Source of the DNA: Dermatophagoides farinae
Taxonomy: Eukaryota; Arthropoda; Arachnida; Sarcoptiformes; Pyroglyphidae
Reading direction: 5' to 3'
Assembly (NCBI RefSeq): GCF_024713945.1
Contig: NC_134684.1
Span: forward strand, 849,001-913,000
Length of the DNA stretch: 64,000 nt
Shown here: in pieces, positions 18,421 to 31,740 of the stretch
Numbering within the stretch: the first letter of the stretch is position 1
How the letters are laid out: each line of letters opens with the position of its first letter
Notes under the pieces: generated by a model
Told to the model about the DNA's origin: nothing
The model's input: only the letters and a program-made list of their open reading frames with translations
Database searches by the model: none
Translations under genes and position numbers: made by a program

Positions 18421-20981
18421 GACAGACGATTACTGCTACCACAATATTGGTAGTGGTGGTTGTTGTTGTTGTTGTTTATTTGTATTCACGGGTTTGCCTT
18501 GGTCATCGATCATGTGTTGTGTTATCATTTTCTGCATGTGCATGCTTTACATGCATGCATGAATGTATATGCATTTAAGAGCCCGCCGTCAGCCAAACAA
18601 CCAGAAAAAAAATCCAACAGTCAGACAAATCAAAAAAAAAAGCAGTCGACGCGACTAACTGACCTTGTCTTGTCTGCATTAAACCACTATCATTTTGGAA
18701 TGATGATGAAAAAAAAATGAAATGAAAAAAAAGGGAAGTAGCAATGAATGACGGTACGGTACTTTTCTTACCACCCATCAAATATGAACGAGATATAGTC
18801 GCTCTCTCTCTCTCTCTGTCTCTCTGTCTCTCTCGCTCTATCTGAAAAAAATGAGGATCACACACACACACATACACAAACACAAACAAACAAACATTCT
18901 TCTTGTTGCTAATCATCGAATCAGTCTGTGATCGGTTGTAATTCTATTCGAATGTTTTTGTTTGTAATGTGCATGTGAATTTTGCGTTTTTTTTTCATAT
19001 AAATTGTATCAACAACATTAAAAAAAATATATAAAAAAATTCTATTCAGCTGTGATGGACGGCATTATTCTTTTTTTTTAAATAACAAGTCTAGATAAAA
19101 TAAAATAAACCAAAAGAACACGTTGCAAACAACTAATATATACACCGACAAATAAGAAGAAGAAAAAACGTTTGAGCACCCTCACGAATATGAGTGAATC
19201 GTCGTCGTCGTCGTCTTGTGTCTGTTTGTGTGTTTTGTTTGTTTGTTGTGTCCTTCGATGATCAATAATATGACAATGTAAAATTCGGTAAGTCAATCTT
19301 TTTTTTTTATTTATTATTTATTATCCGTTTTCAATCAAACAAACACAAATGTAGAATTTCGACATAAAACTCCCTTAGAATGTATTTTTTTTCTTTTGTT
19401 CCATCACCACCACCACCACCATCGTGTATGTGTGTGTGTGTATGTGTGTTTGACAAGTTTATTCAACTTTTATTCACTAATTATGGTTAATTGAATATGA
19501 CAAAGAAAAAAAAATGTTTTCACTTTCTGTCAAGTTTGCAAAACACAAAGCATCAATGAGATTCTGGATAAGAAAAAAAAAAAAAAGATTCGAACGTTTT
19601 GAATACAACACAATTCGAATGAATGATGTGGCCTTTGTGTAAAGACCAACCAGAAATAACCAGATTCTTGTTGTAATAGCTTGGATTCTTGTTTTTTCCA
19701 CCATTCATTCGTTTGTTCACCAAGAAAAAAAAGCAAAAAAACAAAAACGACAAATTTTTTTTTCTTGTTTTTCTTTTCCCCGAAGCTCTCAAGTGTATTG
19801 TGCACATCTATATTCAGACGCCCGATAGGCGACACTACCCGGTTTGATTTTCAGTTTTGTTTTTTTTTTGCGAATTATTCAATTCAATATATTCGGCAGC
19901 AGCAGTGGCGGCGTCGGCAACAGAAGAACAGATTTTTTTACTTTGAGATATAATTATTACATTACATCTACTGCTCAACAACAACAACCAAATCAAACAG
20001 GCCCCCATCATAAAGCAACGAATCGAACCAACATCATCATCATCATCATGAAATGAAATGAAATGAAAAACAAAAACAACAAAAAAAAATTTTGTGTTGT
20101 CAAGCCAAAAACCCAAGAAGAAGAAAAAGCAGAGTCGTCGCCGTTGTTGTTGTTGTTGTTATAGTCAACACTTTTACTCCAATAACAAGAACCATTTTTT
20201 TTTTAATGATGATGATGATGATTTGTATATGTGTCTGGTGTGCTTTATAGTCAAAATGTGTGCGTGTGTTTTATATAATACTACATCTACATATTCTTCA
20301 GCCATAACAACAACAGCAGCAGCAACAACAACAACAACCAAAACAATCTCATCAGCAACAGCAGCAGTAGCCACCGGATAATTGTTTTTATTTTATTTTT
20401 ATTTTTGGCGCTCATCTTGTTTTATCCCGATAAAAAAAAGTGTGTGTGTGTGAGAGAGAGAATGAGAAGAAAAAAAATGTAGATTCTAATCAAAAAAAAA
20501 AGCCACCATTCACATCCATCCATGGACATGCACATGTAATCAATATATATCATTGAATACGGTGATTTATTTTATATTTTTTTTTTTTTTTTTGGATAGA
20601 CTTTTCTTGTTGTCGTCGTTGTTGTTTGGCGATTATTGTCGTCGTATTGATTGAATATGAAATGAAAAACAATCATCAATAATTTTTTGGTTCTGATGAT
20701 GATTATCGCTAGATTTTTTTTTTTTTTTTTTGATGGCTCTGCATTACAGATGATGAGATTGTTGAACGATTTTTGTGTAAAAAAAACAAATAAATGTAAT
20801 ATATATAAAATGAAAACAAAAACTTGATCTTAAATCGCGAATAAGAAGAAAACAGATTTGATTTACTTTCATGTTTTTTTTTGTTGTTGTTGTTGTATGA
20901 GTTGTGCCAATCCTGTGCAGTAAACATCAATTGAAAGACATCATCAACAACAAGAGAATAGCAACAGCGATATTTGGTTTG

Positions 20982-21007
20982 CTCTCTCTCTCTCTCTCTC
21001 TCTCTCT
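20982..21007. repeat. (CT)n microsatellite
   Basis: Thirteen or so CT units in the region upstream of the Ski gene. Confidence 0.85.
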
Positions 21008-21904
21008 TGTTGCCATCATCATCATCTAGTTCGGTTTTTTTTGCATGAAAAAAAAACTTCTGGTATTTTTTTTTATATCTTTCCGTTCGTCCGCCCCCCA
21101 CCTACTTTCATCCGTTTTGCGTGTGTGCAAACATCGCATCACATCATAAAGTCGATTCGTCGCTGTTGTTGAATACCGATTGCGGATAGATAGATAGATA
21201 TATTATTCTCATTAAAACCGATATCATCATCATCACAAGAATAAGAATAATTTCATTTCATAGTCTACTATCAGTTTGTTTGGAATTCTTGTCTATCACG
21301 CCCACCCAAGACAAGTACATTATCAACTGATAGGAATGTATTATCATTCGGTGGTGATAAAATAAAAGCAATATAATAATCCACTGAAATAATGATGATA
21401 TATAGATGCGGTATTTTTTACAAAAAAAATATGACGTAAAAAATACATTCTTGCTCAATTTATCATCAACAGCAAGAATCGTAGCTATACTAATATTCAA
21501 AATGATGATGTCGCTTTTCACAACTTTCGTAAGTATTGAATTGGCCATTCAAAAAAAAAGAACATAAAATCTCACGGTCAATGTGTATGGTTCAATAGTC
21601 GTCGTCGTCATTTCTTTTTATTCTATTCCATCCCTTAATCCATTCAAACGACAAACAAACAAACAAACAAACAAATGATGAATGCAACAAATTCAAAATA
21701 GCGCCCACTAACAATTTTTTATTCTTTTTTTCTACTTCTTCTTTTTTATTTCCCTCAATGGTATTATAGTAATAGATTCTTTAGAGATTTGACAAATTCA
21801 AATGAAATAAAAAAAAATAGTTATGAATATAGAATTACTCGTGGGAATTCGATTCTATCATCATTATCGTCATATAAAAAGAAAATAATAAATATTCAAA
21901 CAGA

Positions 21905-24900
21905 ATGCAACAATCTCATGCTCAAAAACAACAATTTCATCATCATCATCATCATCACAATCACAATCATCATTCTTCTTCTATTCAAACATCATCATCA
22001 TCAAGTGTATCGGATTCTATTGATTCACAATCAGATTGTCAATCATCATCAATTGATTGTCCAGTTGATTTAAGTAAATTGAATACTGTTGAACAACAAC
22101 GTTCGGTCATCTTTCCTCCATCATCATCATCATCCACATCCACATCTACCACCAATATCAATAAAGTTGATACAAATTCATTAGATACTAATCATCATCA
22201 ATATCAGTCGGCAACAACACCGATCGTTATGGATCTAAGTGTGGCCAATGTAAATAATAATAATGGCGAAAGCCAACAACAATCATCAACGACACCAACA
22301 GCAGCATTAGAATCTCATTCTCGTCATATAAAAAAAGTGTTAAAACATTATCAAGCAGCAGCTACATTATCATTAAATGGACCAGATTGGTTTCTTCCAA
22401 TCGTATCATCATTTAGTGCTACAACAACCAATGGCAATAGTTCAATGACGGCATCTACATCATCACCATCATTACGAGTGATTGAAGCATCATCATCATC
22501 ATCATCGTCTTCAGTTGATAATGGAGCTTTGGAGCTTACCAAAACATCAAATTCGACTTTGAATGTTGATAACAAAGTTGGTACTGGAAATGTGTCCACA
22601 ACTCTCGATTTACGCACAACAACAAATTCATCGACAACCATGACTACAACTAATAAACAAACGATATCACCATATTTGTCTACTATTGGACAATCCACTT
22701 GTAAGGCTCTTTCAACGAATCGATCATCTTCGTCATCATCATCAATAAAAGATCTGTTTGATCCGTTATTAGCGCCACCACCATTTCCTATACAACAACC
22801 GCCTTTATTGACACCGCCAGATCAAGGCCCAAGTCGTTCGGAAAGATCTGAAACACGGCTTGAAGGTGAATTTATTGCCTGTTTTATGGTCGGTGGTGAA
22901 CGTCGTTTATGTGTACCACAAATATTTAATATTGTATTAAGAGATTTTAGTCTACAACAAATCAATCAAGTGATTGAAGAATTACAGATTAATTGTTCAA
23001 CCTGTACAAGAGATCAAATGGAAGTTTTAAAATTATCCGGTGATATACCACCAATGGCTCCAAGTTGTGGTCTTATAACTAAAACCGATGCTCATAGACT
23101 TTGTTCAACATTATTAGGATCGGCTACCAGTGGTAGCGGCCCTGGTGGTGGTAATAATAATATTTCATCGGGAAAAGCCGGGCTTGATTTCCATAATACA
23201 CCATACATTCTTGTATATCATGAATGTTTTGGCCGATGTGTTGGTCGTTATGCTCCTTCACTATATACACATCAATCGGCTCAATGTATCCAATGTGATG
23301 AATGTATGGCATCATTTGCGCCTTATGCATTTGTTTGTCATTCACATAAACCACGTGAAAATCGTACTGTTCATTGGGGTTTTGATCCAACAAATTGGCG
23401 TTCATATTTATTACCAATTGAAGATCTAGCCAGTTATGAAACATCACCATTAATGGCTATTTCAAATAATCTATCCATGTTATTGGCTGATTCAAAAAAT
23501 CTAAGTCATTTATTATTATTGGTGCAAAGTAGTAAATCAACATCGTCGTCATCATCATCATCATCATTGATACCGCCATGTTGTACGGGTGGAAGAAAAT
23601 CATTGAAATCATCACAATCATCAATGACGGCAGTAATAGATGCCTTATATCAAAGTATTGGTGGTGGGAAAAATATCGATAATATTCGATCTATAATGAA
23701 AGAGATGAAATGTCGATTCTCGAAACAAACAATCTCATCATCATCTACATCAAAATTAAATTCATCATCATCTCGTTTGATGCAACCGTTGATACAAAGC
23801 GGTAATAATCATACAAAACGTAAAGATATGTTTGATACACCGGTAAGTGGGAAATATTTTTATTTGTAAAATTTCATCATTCGATAATCCGAGGATGAGG
23901 TTGTTTTGTTGTCTAAACATTTTTATATACCATCATCCATTGCCAAACAAAATTATCCCTTTTTTCCTTTCAATCGTACTTTAGTCTAGACTAGATTTTT
24001 TTTTGTTGTGTCTACGATCGATCACACACACACACATACACATGTGAATAGCACATGTGATTGATCTCATCACTTTTTTTTGATTTGAAAAAATACGTTT
24101 TGATTTGTTATGATGATGATAGTGATGACTCTTTTTTTCAGCATTGTCAAAAAAAGTCTTAATTTTCATCATCACCAATCAACTAGTTGTTTTTTTTTTT
24201 AATTTTCCATCCATTGATATGATGATAAGAGATAAAATCGCTAGTTTTATCGACAATATTAATGAATGCTGCTTGTCTTGTATCTGCTGATCAAATTTTC
24301 ATTTTTTTTTTTTTTTGATTAAATCAGCAAGAAACATCAATATCATCAACAAGTGGTGGGTGGGAGGTATTTTTGGTTGGTTGGTTGGTAGATACTAGTG
24401 TTACTGTTTGCTTATTCATATCTATAGCTAGACTTTTTTTTGTCGGCTGTCTAAAAAGTATTTTCTTTTTGTTATTTTTTGGTCAAGAATTTCTGTCCAG
24501 AAAAAGAGAACCAATTGCCCTATGGGCAATATTTTTATTTCTTTAATTGGTCAAGTTGTGAATGAACCATACACACACGTGTGTATTTCAATGGTCTGAT
24601 TTGCACGTGTGCTCAAAGAAAAAAAAATATATATACCAACCCATTTTCTATTGGATGGTGGCCACCACTTGTGATTATGGTCATAGTCCCCCTACAGAGA
24701 GTATTATTATACTGTATGACTAGCTTTTCACATACTTACCAAAATGACCATTTTTTCAATCAAATAGATGACCTTGGTCGCTTTTTTTATTTTGTTTCAA
24801 ACCGCTTTTTTTTGGACTGATTGATTTACCCACTCTTTTCTTTTTTTTCTCTCTCTTTGTATTTCTTATTGCTTTGAAGCCATGTTGTCTTTCATGAATT

Positions 24901-27900
24901 TTACTTAACCAAAAAGAAAAAAACCTGATATTAAATGACTGGCTAGTTAGCTATAGTTTGGTTGGTTGGTTAGCTATAAATTTAAGACTCTTCATTCATA
25001 GATGATGATGATGATCATAACCGAAAAAATAGCTGAACCAAAAAGCGAATAAAGCATAACAACAATACAGTATTTGGAAATTTGGGTTTGAACAAAGTAA
25101 CCTTATTTCTTTATATTCTATTTTTTTTTTTTTTTGATTTTAAAGCAATAGATGATGAGGATGTTATTCCAGATTGTATCCATTTCTGTTGGTTTGAATT
25201 TGGATTGAACCATGAGATTTTGACCTATTCAGTGGTTCCTCGGTGTTTTTTCTGAACTATTCTTGGAATTGCTCAGAAAAATTAAGGCAAGGCCTTGATT
25301 TTTCTTTTGAAACTTTGGAAAAAATTGAAAAATTTAACAACCCTTTTTGCAAATTAATCACCTGTATCCTACACATACACACACACACACAATTTCCGTT
25401 CCATAACTGGTATATCTATCAACCTAAAAAAAGGCCAACAACCTAATCCTACGGCTTGCGTTTATGTTCCAATTTTTTCAAATACAATCTCATTGATGGT
25501 TTGATGTTGAGGATTTTTTTTTTGCAAATTTCATATGAAAAAAATTCCAGGAACTATTTTTTTCATTCAAATTCACCCATTCCAGTATATATCGGCCAGT
25601 AATGAAATGTTTGAACAGATTTTTCTTTTACAATTGCAGAACAAGGTCAAAGGTTAACAACACGCGTTTAGTTTTTGTGCACACACACACACACACACAC
25701 GCACATAAACATTAACTTAGACAAGCTGTCGCTTTTTTTTTGCTTGTCTATTTCTTTTCATATGACATATGCACACAAAATCAAATGATGAGCTTGAAAT
25801 GAATGGGTACTATTTTTCCGGAAACAAAATTTTCATTTGGTTTTGCCAATATATGTGGAATGAGGAAAGCTTCATCATTTCAATTTATCTCTCTCTATAT
25901 GTATAGCAAAAGAACATCTTTATATATTGGATTTGATCAATAAACGTATTCTGTATCTGTGAATCTATTTCGATACAAAAGATGAATATTTTTTCGTTTA
26001 TGTGTTTGTGTGGTTTACACACAAAAAAAATCGTCATTATTTTTTTTTCTTTGATAGAAATGAAATTGAAACGGAAATTGTTGATTATTTTTAGCTTGAA
26101 GCATAAATGAGTTTTTTTTTTTTTGCTGAATTCATGAATTTCATATATCGTTTGTGTGTATGGTTATGTGAATTTGGAATCAGGTGTGTTTTTTCTATTT
26201 TTTTTTCTCACATATATAAATGTCATATGTTTGTGTGATCGACCAAAGTACCATATTGTGAATTCGTAATCACACACAATTGACAAGAATTTTTGTTTTT
26301 TTTTATTCTGAATTATATATATTATTATACCCCCTATTGTGGATTGTCGCCACGCAGTCCTGTATAGAAATTTGCCCATTGGGCATAAGTCGGCTTGTCA
26401 TTTTCAAATTGTGTGTGTGTGTGTTTATAGCCAATGACTTTTTTTTGTTGGGATTTTCGTTGTTCCATAGGTATGTTGATGATGATGGCTGTCCGTCCTT
26501 GGCCCATTGTTTCGTTGAAACCATTAAACCAAAATGTGTGAGCATCGCTGTAGGCTATTTTCTACCTGAATTAAATACATATATGTATGCTAGTGAGTGA
26601 CAATTACAATATCGATCCTACTTCTTTTTTTAATACAAAAAATTTCTTTAGCAATTAAACACATTTGTTGGTGTAACACCTGTGTATGTACGTGTGTGTC
26701 TGATATTATTCTGCTTGAGTTTTTTTCTGGTACTTAGATTTTTATTGCCAATGGCCCGATTACTTTACCAGTGTTCAAGCTATATATATAATCAATTCAA
26801 TTCCATGCACAATTGTCGAAAAAAATTTTTTTTTTGTCATGAAACTGATGTCAAAATGAAATTCATGAAATGCACATAAAAATTGTTTCAAAATTAACAA
26901 AAAAAAAATAAAATTCGACCAACTGTTGATCGAATTTTTGGTGTGACAAATTTGGATCATATGAGCTAGCCAGTAGATAAATGTGTGCTCAATAATTATG
27001 AATCAATGGAAAAAAAAGAATGAATAAACACACACACACACACTGTATAATACCATCTGTCAATTAATAATAAAAATAAATTTTTCATTCTTTTCTTGAC
27101 CTTGGCGTCAATTTATCATTTGATCATCCCCTAATTGGATTCTCCTTGTCATTTATTGAGGGTGATGAATAGAAAAAGATATATAGATAGAGAGAGCATC
27201 CGAACATCGACCTTTAGTTGTTATTTATTATTGTTGTTGTTGTTGTTGTATATATAGCTTGTTTGTTTAAATTTATTTCAGACGATGACGACAACAAATT
27301 TTATGATGATGATGATAATGAAAAAAAACATTGTATTTGAAATGTCATAAGATGTATGTATATGCTGACAATAATGGAAACGAAAATTAAGAAAAACAAA
27401 AGAATTGCATTTATGGTGTTTTTGTTGTGATGTGTGTGTGTGTGTGTGTGTGCATGTAACCATAAATAACGTAAACAATTTGTTTATTTCTTGTTGTTGA
27501 TGAAAAAAAAAACAAAGAAGAATCTATTATACAACAACAACAACAACAAAACGATTATCAAAATGTGTCGGATAATATATATTTGGATGATGTATTGTTG
27601 TTGTTGATTATCAGAAACTTTATGAAATTAGATTTTTTTCTGTAGATTATCAGTAGTTTTGAAATTGTTTTCTTATTTTTTTTTTTGTTTTCTTATTTTG
27701 TTAATTAGATTCTATCATCATCATCGTCATCAAAATCATCTTCATTGTTAATGTCATTGGAATCTACATTGAATCAACATCAACAACAAACATCTAATAA
27801 ACGCATCAAATCGGAACCATTGGATCTACATCATCCTTCATATTCCAATTGTATTCAAGTTGGTGCAGCTAATGCGGCTGCCGCTGCTGCTGCTGCTGCT

Positions 27901-30555
27901 GCTGAAGGTGTTGGTGGTAGCAATTGTCAATCAACAAATAATTTACAAACAATGTCACCATTTGTTTATCCATTTTTACAATCATATCTAACTTCAGGTA
28001 TGATGCCACCACCACCACAATCGTTAACACAAAAACAATTACCGTCCACATCTTGTTCAAATGATGAAAAGCAACAATTAGGCCAAAAAGAATTTTTAAT
28101 GCAACAAAAACAGCCAACAACTAACACCACCACCAATTATCTGTCAGCATTGTTAAACGGTGCTGCTGCTGCTGCTGCAGCAGCAGCCGCTGCATCAGGA
28201 AATTCATCATCATCATCATCATCAATAACAAATAATTCATCGAATGCACTCATTGCCAATATTTTGAATACCAAATCATCGGATTCATCAGATTCTTTGT
28301 CATCAATGCAGAATAAATTACAATCGAAGGCATTATCATCATCATTGTTCACAGCTAATAATAATAATAACGCCAATCATTTTTGTCAATCAAATCCATT
28401 AGTTACTATGATGATCAATGGTGCTAATAATGCTGGCCGATTATATAATTCATTCTATGGTTCATCTAATGTCGATTATTCTTCAATTGTTAATCAGTCA
28501 TCTCGTATGGCATCTTCACAACCACCACAGCAACAACAAACAACAGCCAGTAGTAGTAGTAATAGCCATCCAATTGATCGATTACTTGGTGATTCATTAT
28601 TATTGGTCAATCAACGCAAAGGAGAGCTGCTTGATATTAATCCATTGAAAAGGTGATTAAGAATGGTTTAAAGCTTAATAGGATTTCTAATCAATTTTTT
28701 CTAATAAATCAATTTACAGTGAATCTCAACGTTGTTCAACGTCACAATCTCCTAAAGAAACATTGACCGATACATTGATTGGAGACAATGTTCAAACGTC
28801 ATTGTCATCGTCGTCGTCGTTGTTGTCGGCACCAAAGAGTCTAAATTCATCTAGTCATCAACTATATGAATCAACGGCGATAAAATCATCAACAAACCAA
28901 AAGGATAATGATGTCGATAATACTAGCCAACAATCACACGGTGATTTATCTTGGCCATTTGTTGCCGGTACATCAGTTACACATCAAAACATGCAATCAT
29001 CAGCAGCCAACAATCATCTAAAATGGAATCAATGTGCAAATAAAAATTTAGCTGCACTAATCTCACCAAACACATTAATGGAAGGTAATCTATACAATAC
29101 GATACATATGTTACAAAAAATGCGACATTTATGTTTCGAATTGGGTATGACGCCCAATTTATTCGAGCCATCATCATCATCATCATCGTCATCTACATCA
29201 TCGACGAATCGAAATTTTATTTCCAAAGAAAATGCTCAATTAGAAGTGGAAACACGAATACAGTTATTGGGCCAATTGATCAAAGGTAAGCAATGATGAT
29301 AATCTAGTTTTTTTAAAACAAATATTCTAATTGAAAATTCTATTCAATAGATTCATCGTTTGATGCATTGAAAAGAAATCTATCAATGATTGAATATCTG
29401 ATTGATGATATTCTTGTACATTTCATTAATAATAATCATCAATTACCATCTACTGGTTCATTGATTATGGAACGTTTCAAAAAACAAATGTTCACAAACA
29501 TATTGGACATGTTGGAAGGTATCTTTGCTGACAAATTATCCAACATTACCAACCAAAATGCTGAGCAACAATTATCATCACATCTTAAAATGGAAAAAAT
29601 AGATAATGAAACTGTAACAGTTGCAAAAAAAACGATGAGCTCATCAAAAGATTGTGATGATATTAAAACTTGCCAACAACAATCACAACAAAACATCGCC
29701 GACACTCATGGTATTGATAATGATCATCATTTGATAGCCCATCGAACAGATAATTCATCAAAAGTGAACAAAAATGAACAGCCATCATCAGATTTTGATT
29801 CCATCTCTAAGACGACAAATGCAGATACAATACAAGAACCGGAATCTGTTCAATCATCCTATTCATCTATACAGATTATCGAAGAAGATGAAACTCACTC
29901 ACCTACAGCTACGATAAATTCACAAAAAGATGAAGAGAATGATAGTCAATCTATTAAATCAACAATAGCGGATAATGAAGAACTCATCCATATCGATAAT
30001 AATAATGATGACAATAATCATTCAATGAGAGAGAAACAAATGTCGTCCAATTCAACAACAACAACATCAATACCCACAACGATTGCCTCGGAATCGAGTA
30101 TAGTTGATTCTATGGTTGCTCATCATTTATTAACCAATGGCTATCATCATCCACATCGACCGACAATCGAAGCCATTAATGAACAATTATCGCATGCGAT
30201 CTCAACTTTAGCTGCTGCAGCTGCATCAGTTTCATCCACTAGATCTACAGCATCTCCTACTCCTATTCGTTCATCATCATCATCATCACCATTATCACCG
30301 AATACTGTGCCATCGTATCATTCGAATATCAATTTTTTGATTGGAAATTCTTTGAATAATCAAAATAATCACCATCATCATCGAATGGCAAACAACAACA
30401 ACAACAACCACCTTCATCATTCATCAAATGGCTTAGTCGTTGGTGATGATGTTGTTACCGGCAATACAGCATCTAACACACCCACCACTACCAATAGTCT
30501 AACTCAACCATCAACACAACCTCCATTACTTTTGGCCACTGGATCTCCAAATTGA
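21905..30555 (+). CDS. Ski: Ski/Sno family transcriptional co-repressor
   Basis: Nuclear co-repressor that binds Smad4 and R-Smads and dampens TGF-beta/BMP signalling. Four exons: 21905-23842, 27709-28652, 28720-29285 and 29351-30555, giving 1550 aa, about twice vertebrate Ski, the excess being Ser/Asn/His/Ala low-complexity sequence. The conserved stretch LTPPDQGPSRSERSET leads into the Dachshund-homology domain at about 319-411 (CFMVGGERRLCVPQIFN, VLRDFSLQQIN, APSCGLITKTDAHRLC). A SAND-like Smad4-binding domain follows at about 435-500 (ECFGRCVGRYAPSLYTHQSA, CIQCDECMASFAPYAFVCHS, HWGFDPTNWRSYLLP), with its Cys/His zinc ligands. These residues match Ski/SnoN rather than Dachshund or SKOR. 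The N-terminus carries PVDLS at 53-57 and related motifs. A structured helical patch (DSSFDALKRNLSMIEYLIDD) lies near 1150. The start is the first ATG of the long frame; upstream non-coding exons are likely. Splice phases agree at all three junctions. Confidence 0.9.
23843..27708 (+). other. Large Ski intron (3.9 kb)
   Basis: Intron between the domain-bearing first coding exon (donor GTAAGT) and exon 2 (acceptor TTAATTAG), some 50 times longer than the typical intron of the window. It contains A/T runs, (CA)n and TCA/GTT triplet tracts. Open frames such as 26280-26600 lack family resemblance and splice context. It may hold regulatory DNA. Confidence 0.75.
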
Positions 30556-31740
30556 AATTTCTCTATCTCTCTCATCCATTGTTCGAGTATATTTTTTTTT
30601 TTTTGAGAATTTCTAACAAAAAAAAACTCATTCATTCAACCTTTGGCAATTTCTTTTTTTCATATAAATCTCTGATCCAGCCGGATTTTTTATGAATATG
30701 AATCCCGGTTGTGATGTAAAAAAAATTCAAGATACACACAGATAAACAGATAAGAATCCCATAAGCCCATTATTATCATCATCTTATTGATGATGTCAAA
30801 TAATATTTTAGTTGCTCGTTTTTTTTTAAGAAGAAGAAGAAGAAAAAAATCTCATCTCATTATTCTTTCATTCATTCATTCAAATAACATACACCAAATG
30901 AAATCAAGTGAATCATTTTCAAAATCCATTTTTATCATCCTAAATGTGTAACCCTTTTCTTTTTTTGTTTGTTTGTTTGTTTGGTTGTTTTCCCTTTTTT
31001 TCTTGATATTTGACCATTTTATTATGATTATTATCCACAAACACAGAGAGATCTATATATGAAAATCATTATCATTGTGACGAAACACTACCACCACCAC
31101 CACCACCACCAAACACACATACATGACAAAATATTTTTAATCGTTTTCCCCCCATATATTCCTTAAACTTTGTAACAACAACAACAACAACAAAAATTGC
31201 TTTTAAATCTAACATATATCTATATATATTTTTTTGGCAAAAATTATCCACGTGACGTACAGAAAAAAAAAACACAAAGTTTTATTTTTTCTTCTCCTCT
31301 TATGATGATTTGCCTTTTTTTTGTGCGCACACATATTTTTCACAAAAATTTATTTCTGTTTTATCATCATCCTTTTTGATTATAATGAATGATGAAATTG
31401 ATCGATCAGCCAGTTAGTTGGTCGCTCTGCCTATATATGGTTATTTTGTTTGTCTGTTTTTTTTCTTTTTTTTTTTTTTTTTTTTTTTTTGGTTCTATAT
31501 AGTGAGCATTGTTGATTTTCTGATAATAATAAAATTATCATCTGGTAATAATAATTTGTTTGAGATTTTGTCTTGAGATTGATTTAAGAGGAAAAAAAAT
31601 TGAAAATTTTTTATTGATTATGTGGTGATTTTTCAATTACAAAAAAAATAACATTGTTGATGATAGATGGCGCTTTATCTGCAAAAATTTTGTTCATTTT
31701 TTAGATTTTTTTTTTGTAATTTATAAACTCGGGTACAGTT
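30556..31740. other. Intergenic region, Ski 3' end to GALT
   Basis: 1.2 kb of AT-rich DNA holding the Ski 3' UTR and the GALT promoter. It contains GTTT and ACC tandem triplets, a T22 run near 31470, an E-box CACGTG at 31249-31254 fused to TGACGTAC, and an ATAGATGGCGC motif at 31664-31673, about 70 bp before the GALT ATG. Confidence 0.55.

Larger units (their letters stand above)
14012..21904. other. Gene-poor, repeat-rich region upstream of Ski
   Basis: A stretch of 7.9 kb with no exon I can support. It holds the aPKC 3' UTR, then dense microsatellites: (CA)n, (GT)n, (CT)n, GTT/CAA and TCA/GAT triplets, and several long A or T runs. Open frames here are low-complexity translations of those repeats. 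Being directly upstream of a developmental regulator gene, it may hold Ski enhancers or non-coding first exons; this is inference. Confidence 0.6.

Noticed and set aside
19844-20381. Several open frames rich in Asn, Gln, Thr and Ala upstream of Ski
   Set aside because: They are triplet-repeat translations with no splice context or family resemblance.
22351-22698. 115-codon antisense frame within Ski exon 1
   Set aside because: Val/Asp-rich shadow of the Ser/Thr-coding strand produced by TCA/ATC repeats.
26280-26600. 106-codon frame in the large Ski intron (contains DDDGCPSLAHCFVETIK)
   Set aside because: It has a moderately complex stretch but no recognisable domain, no ATG-linked upstream signals and no matching acceptor/donor pair in phase with Ski.
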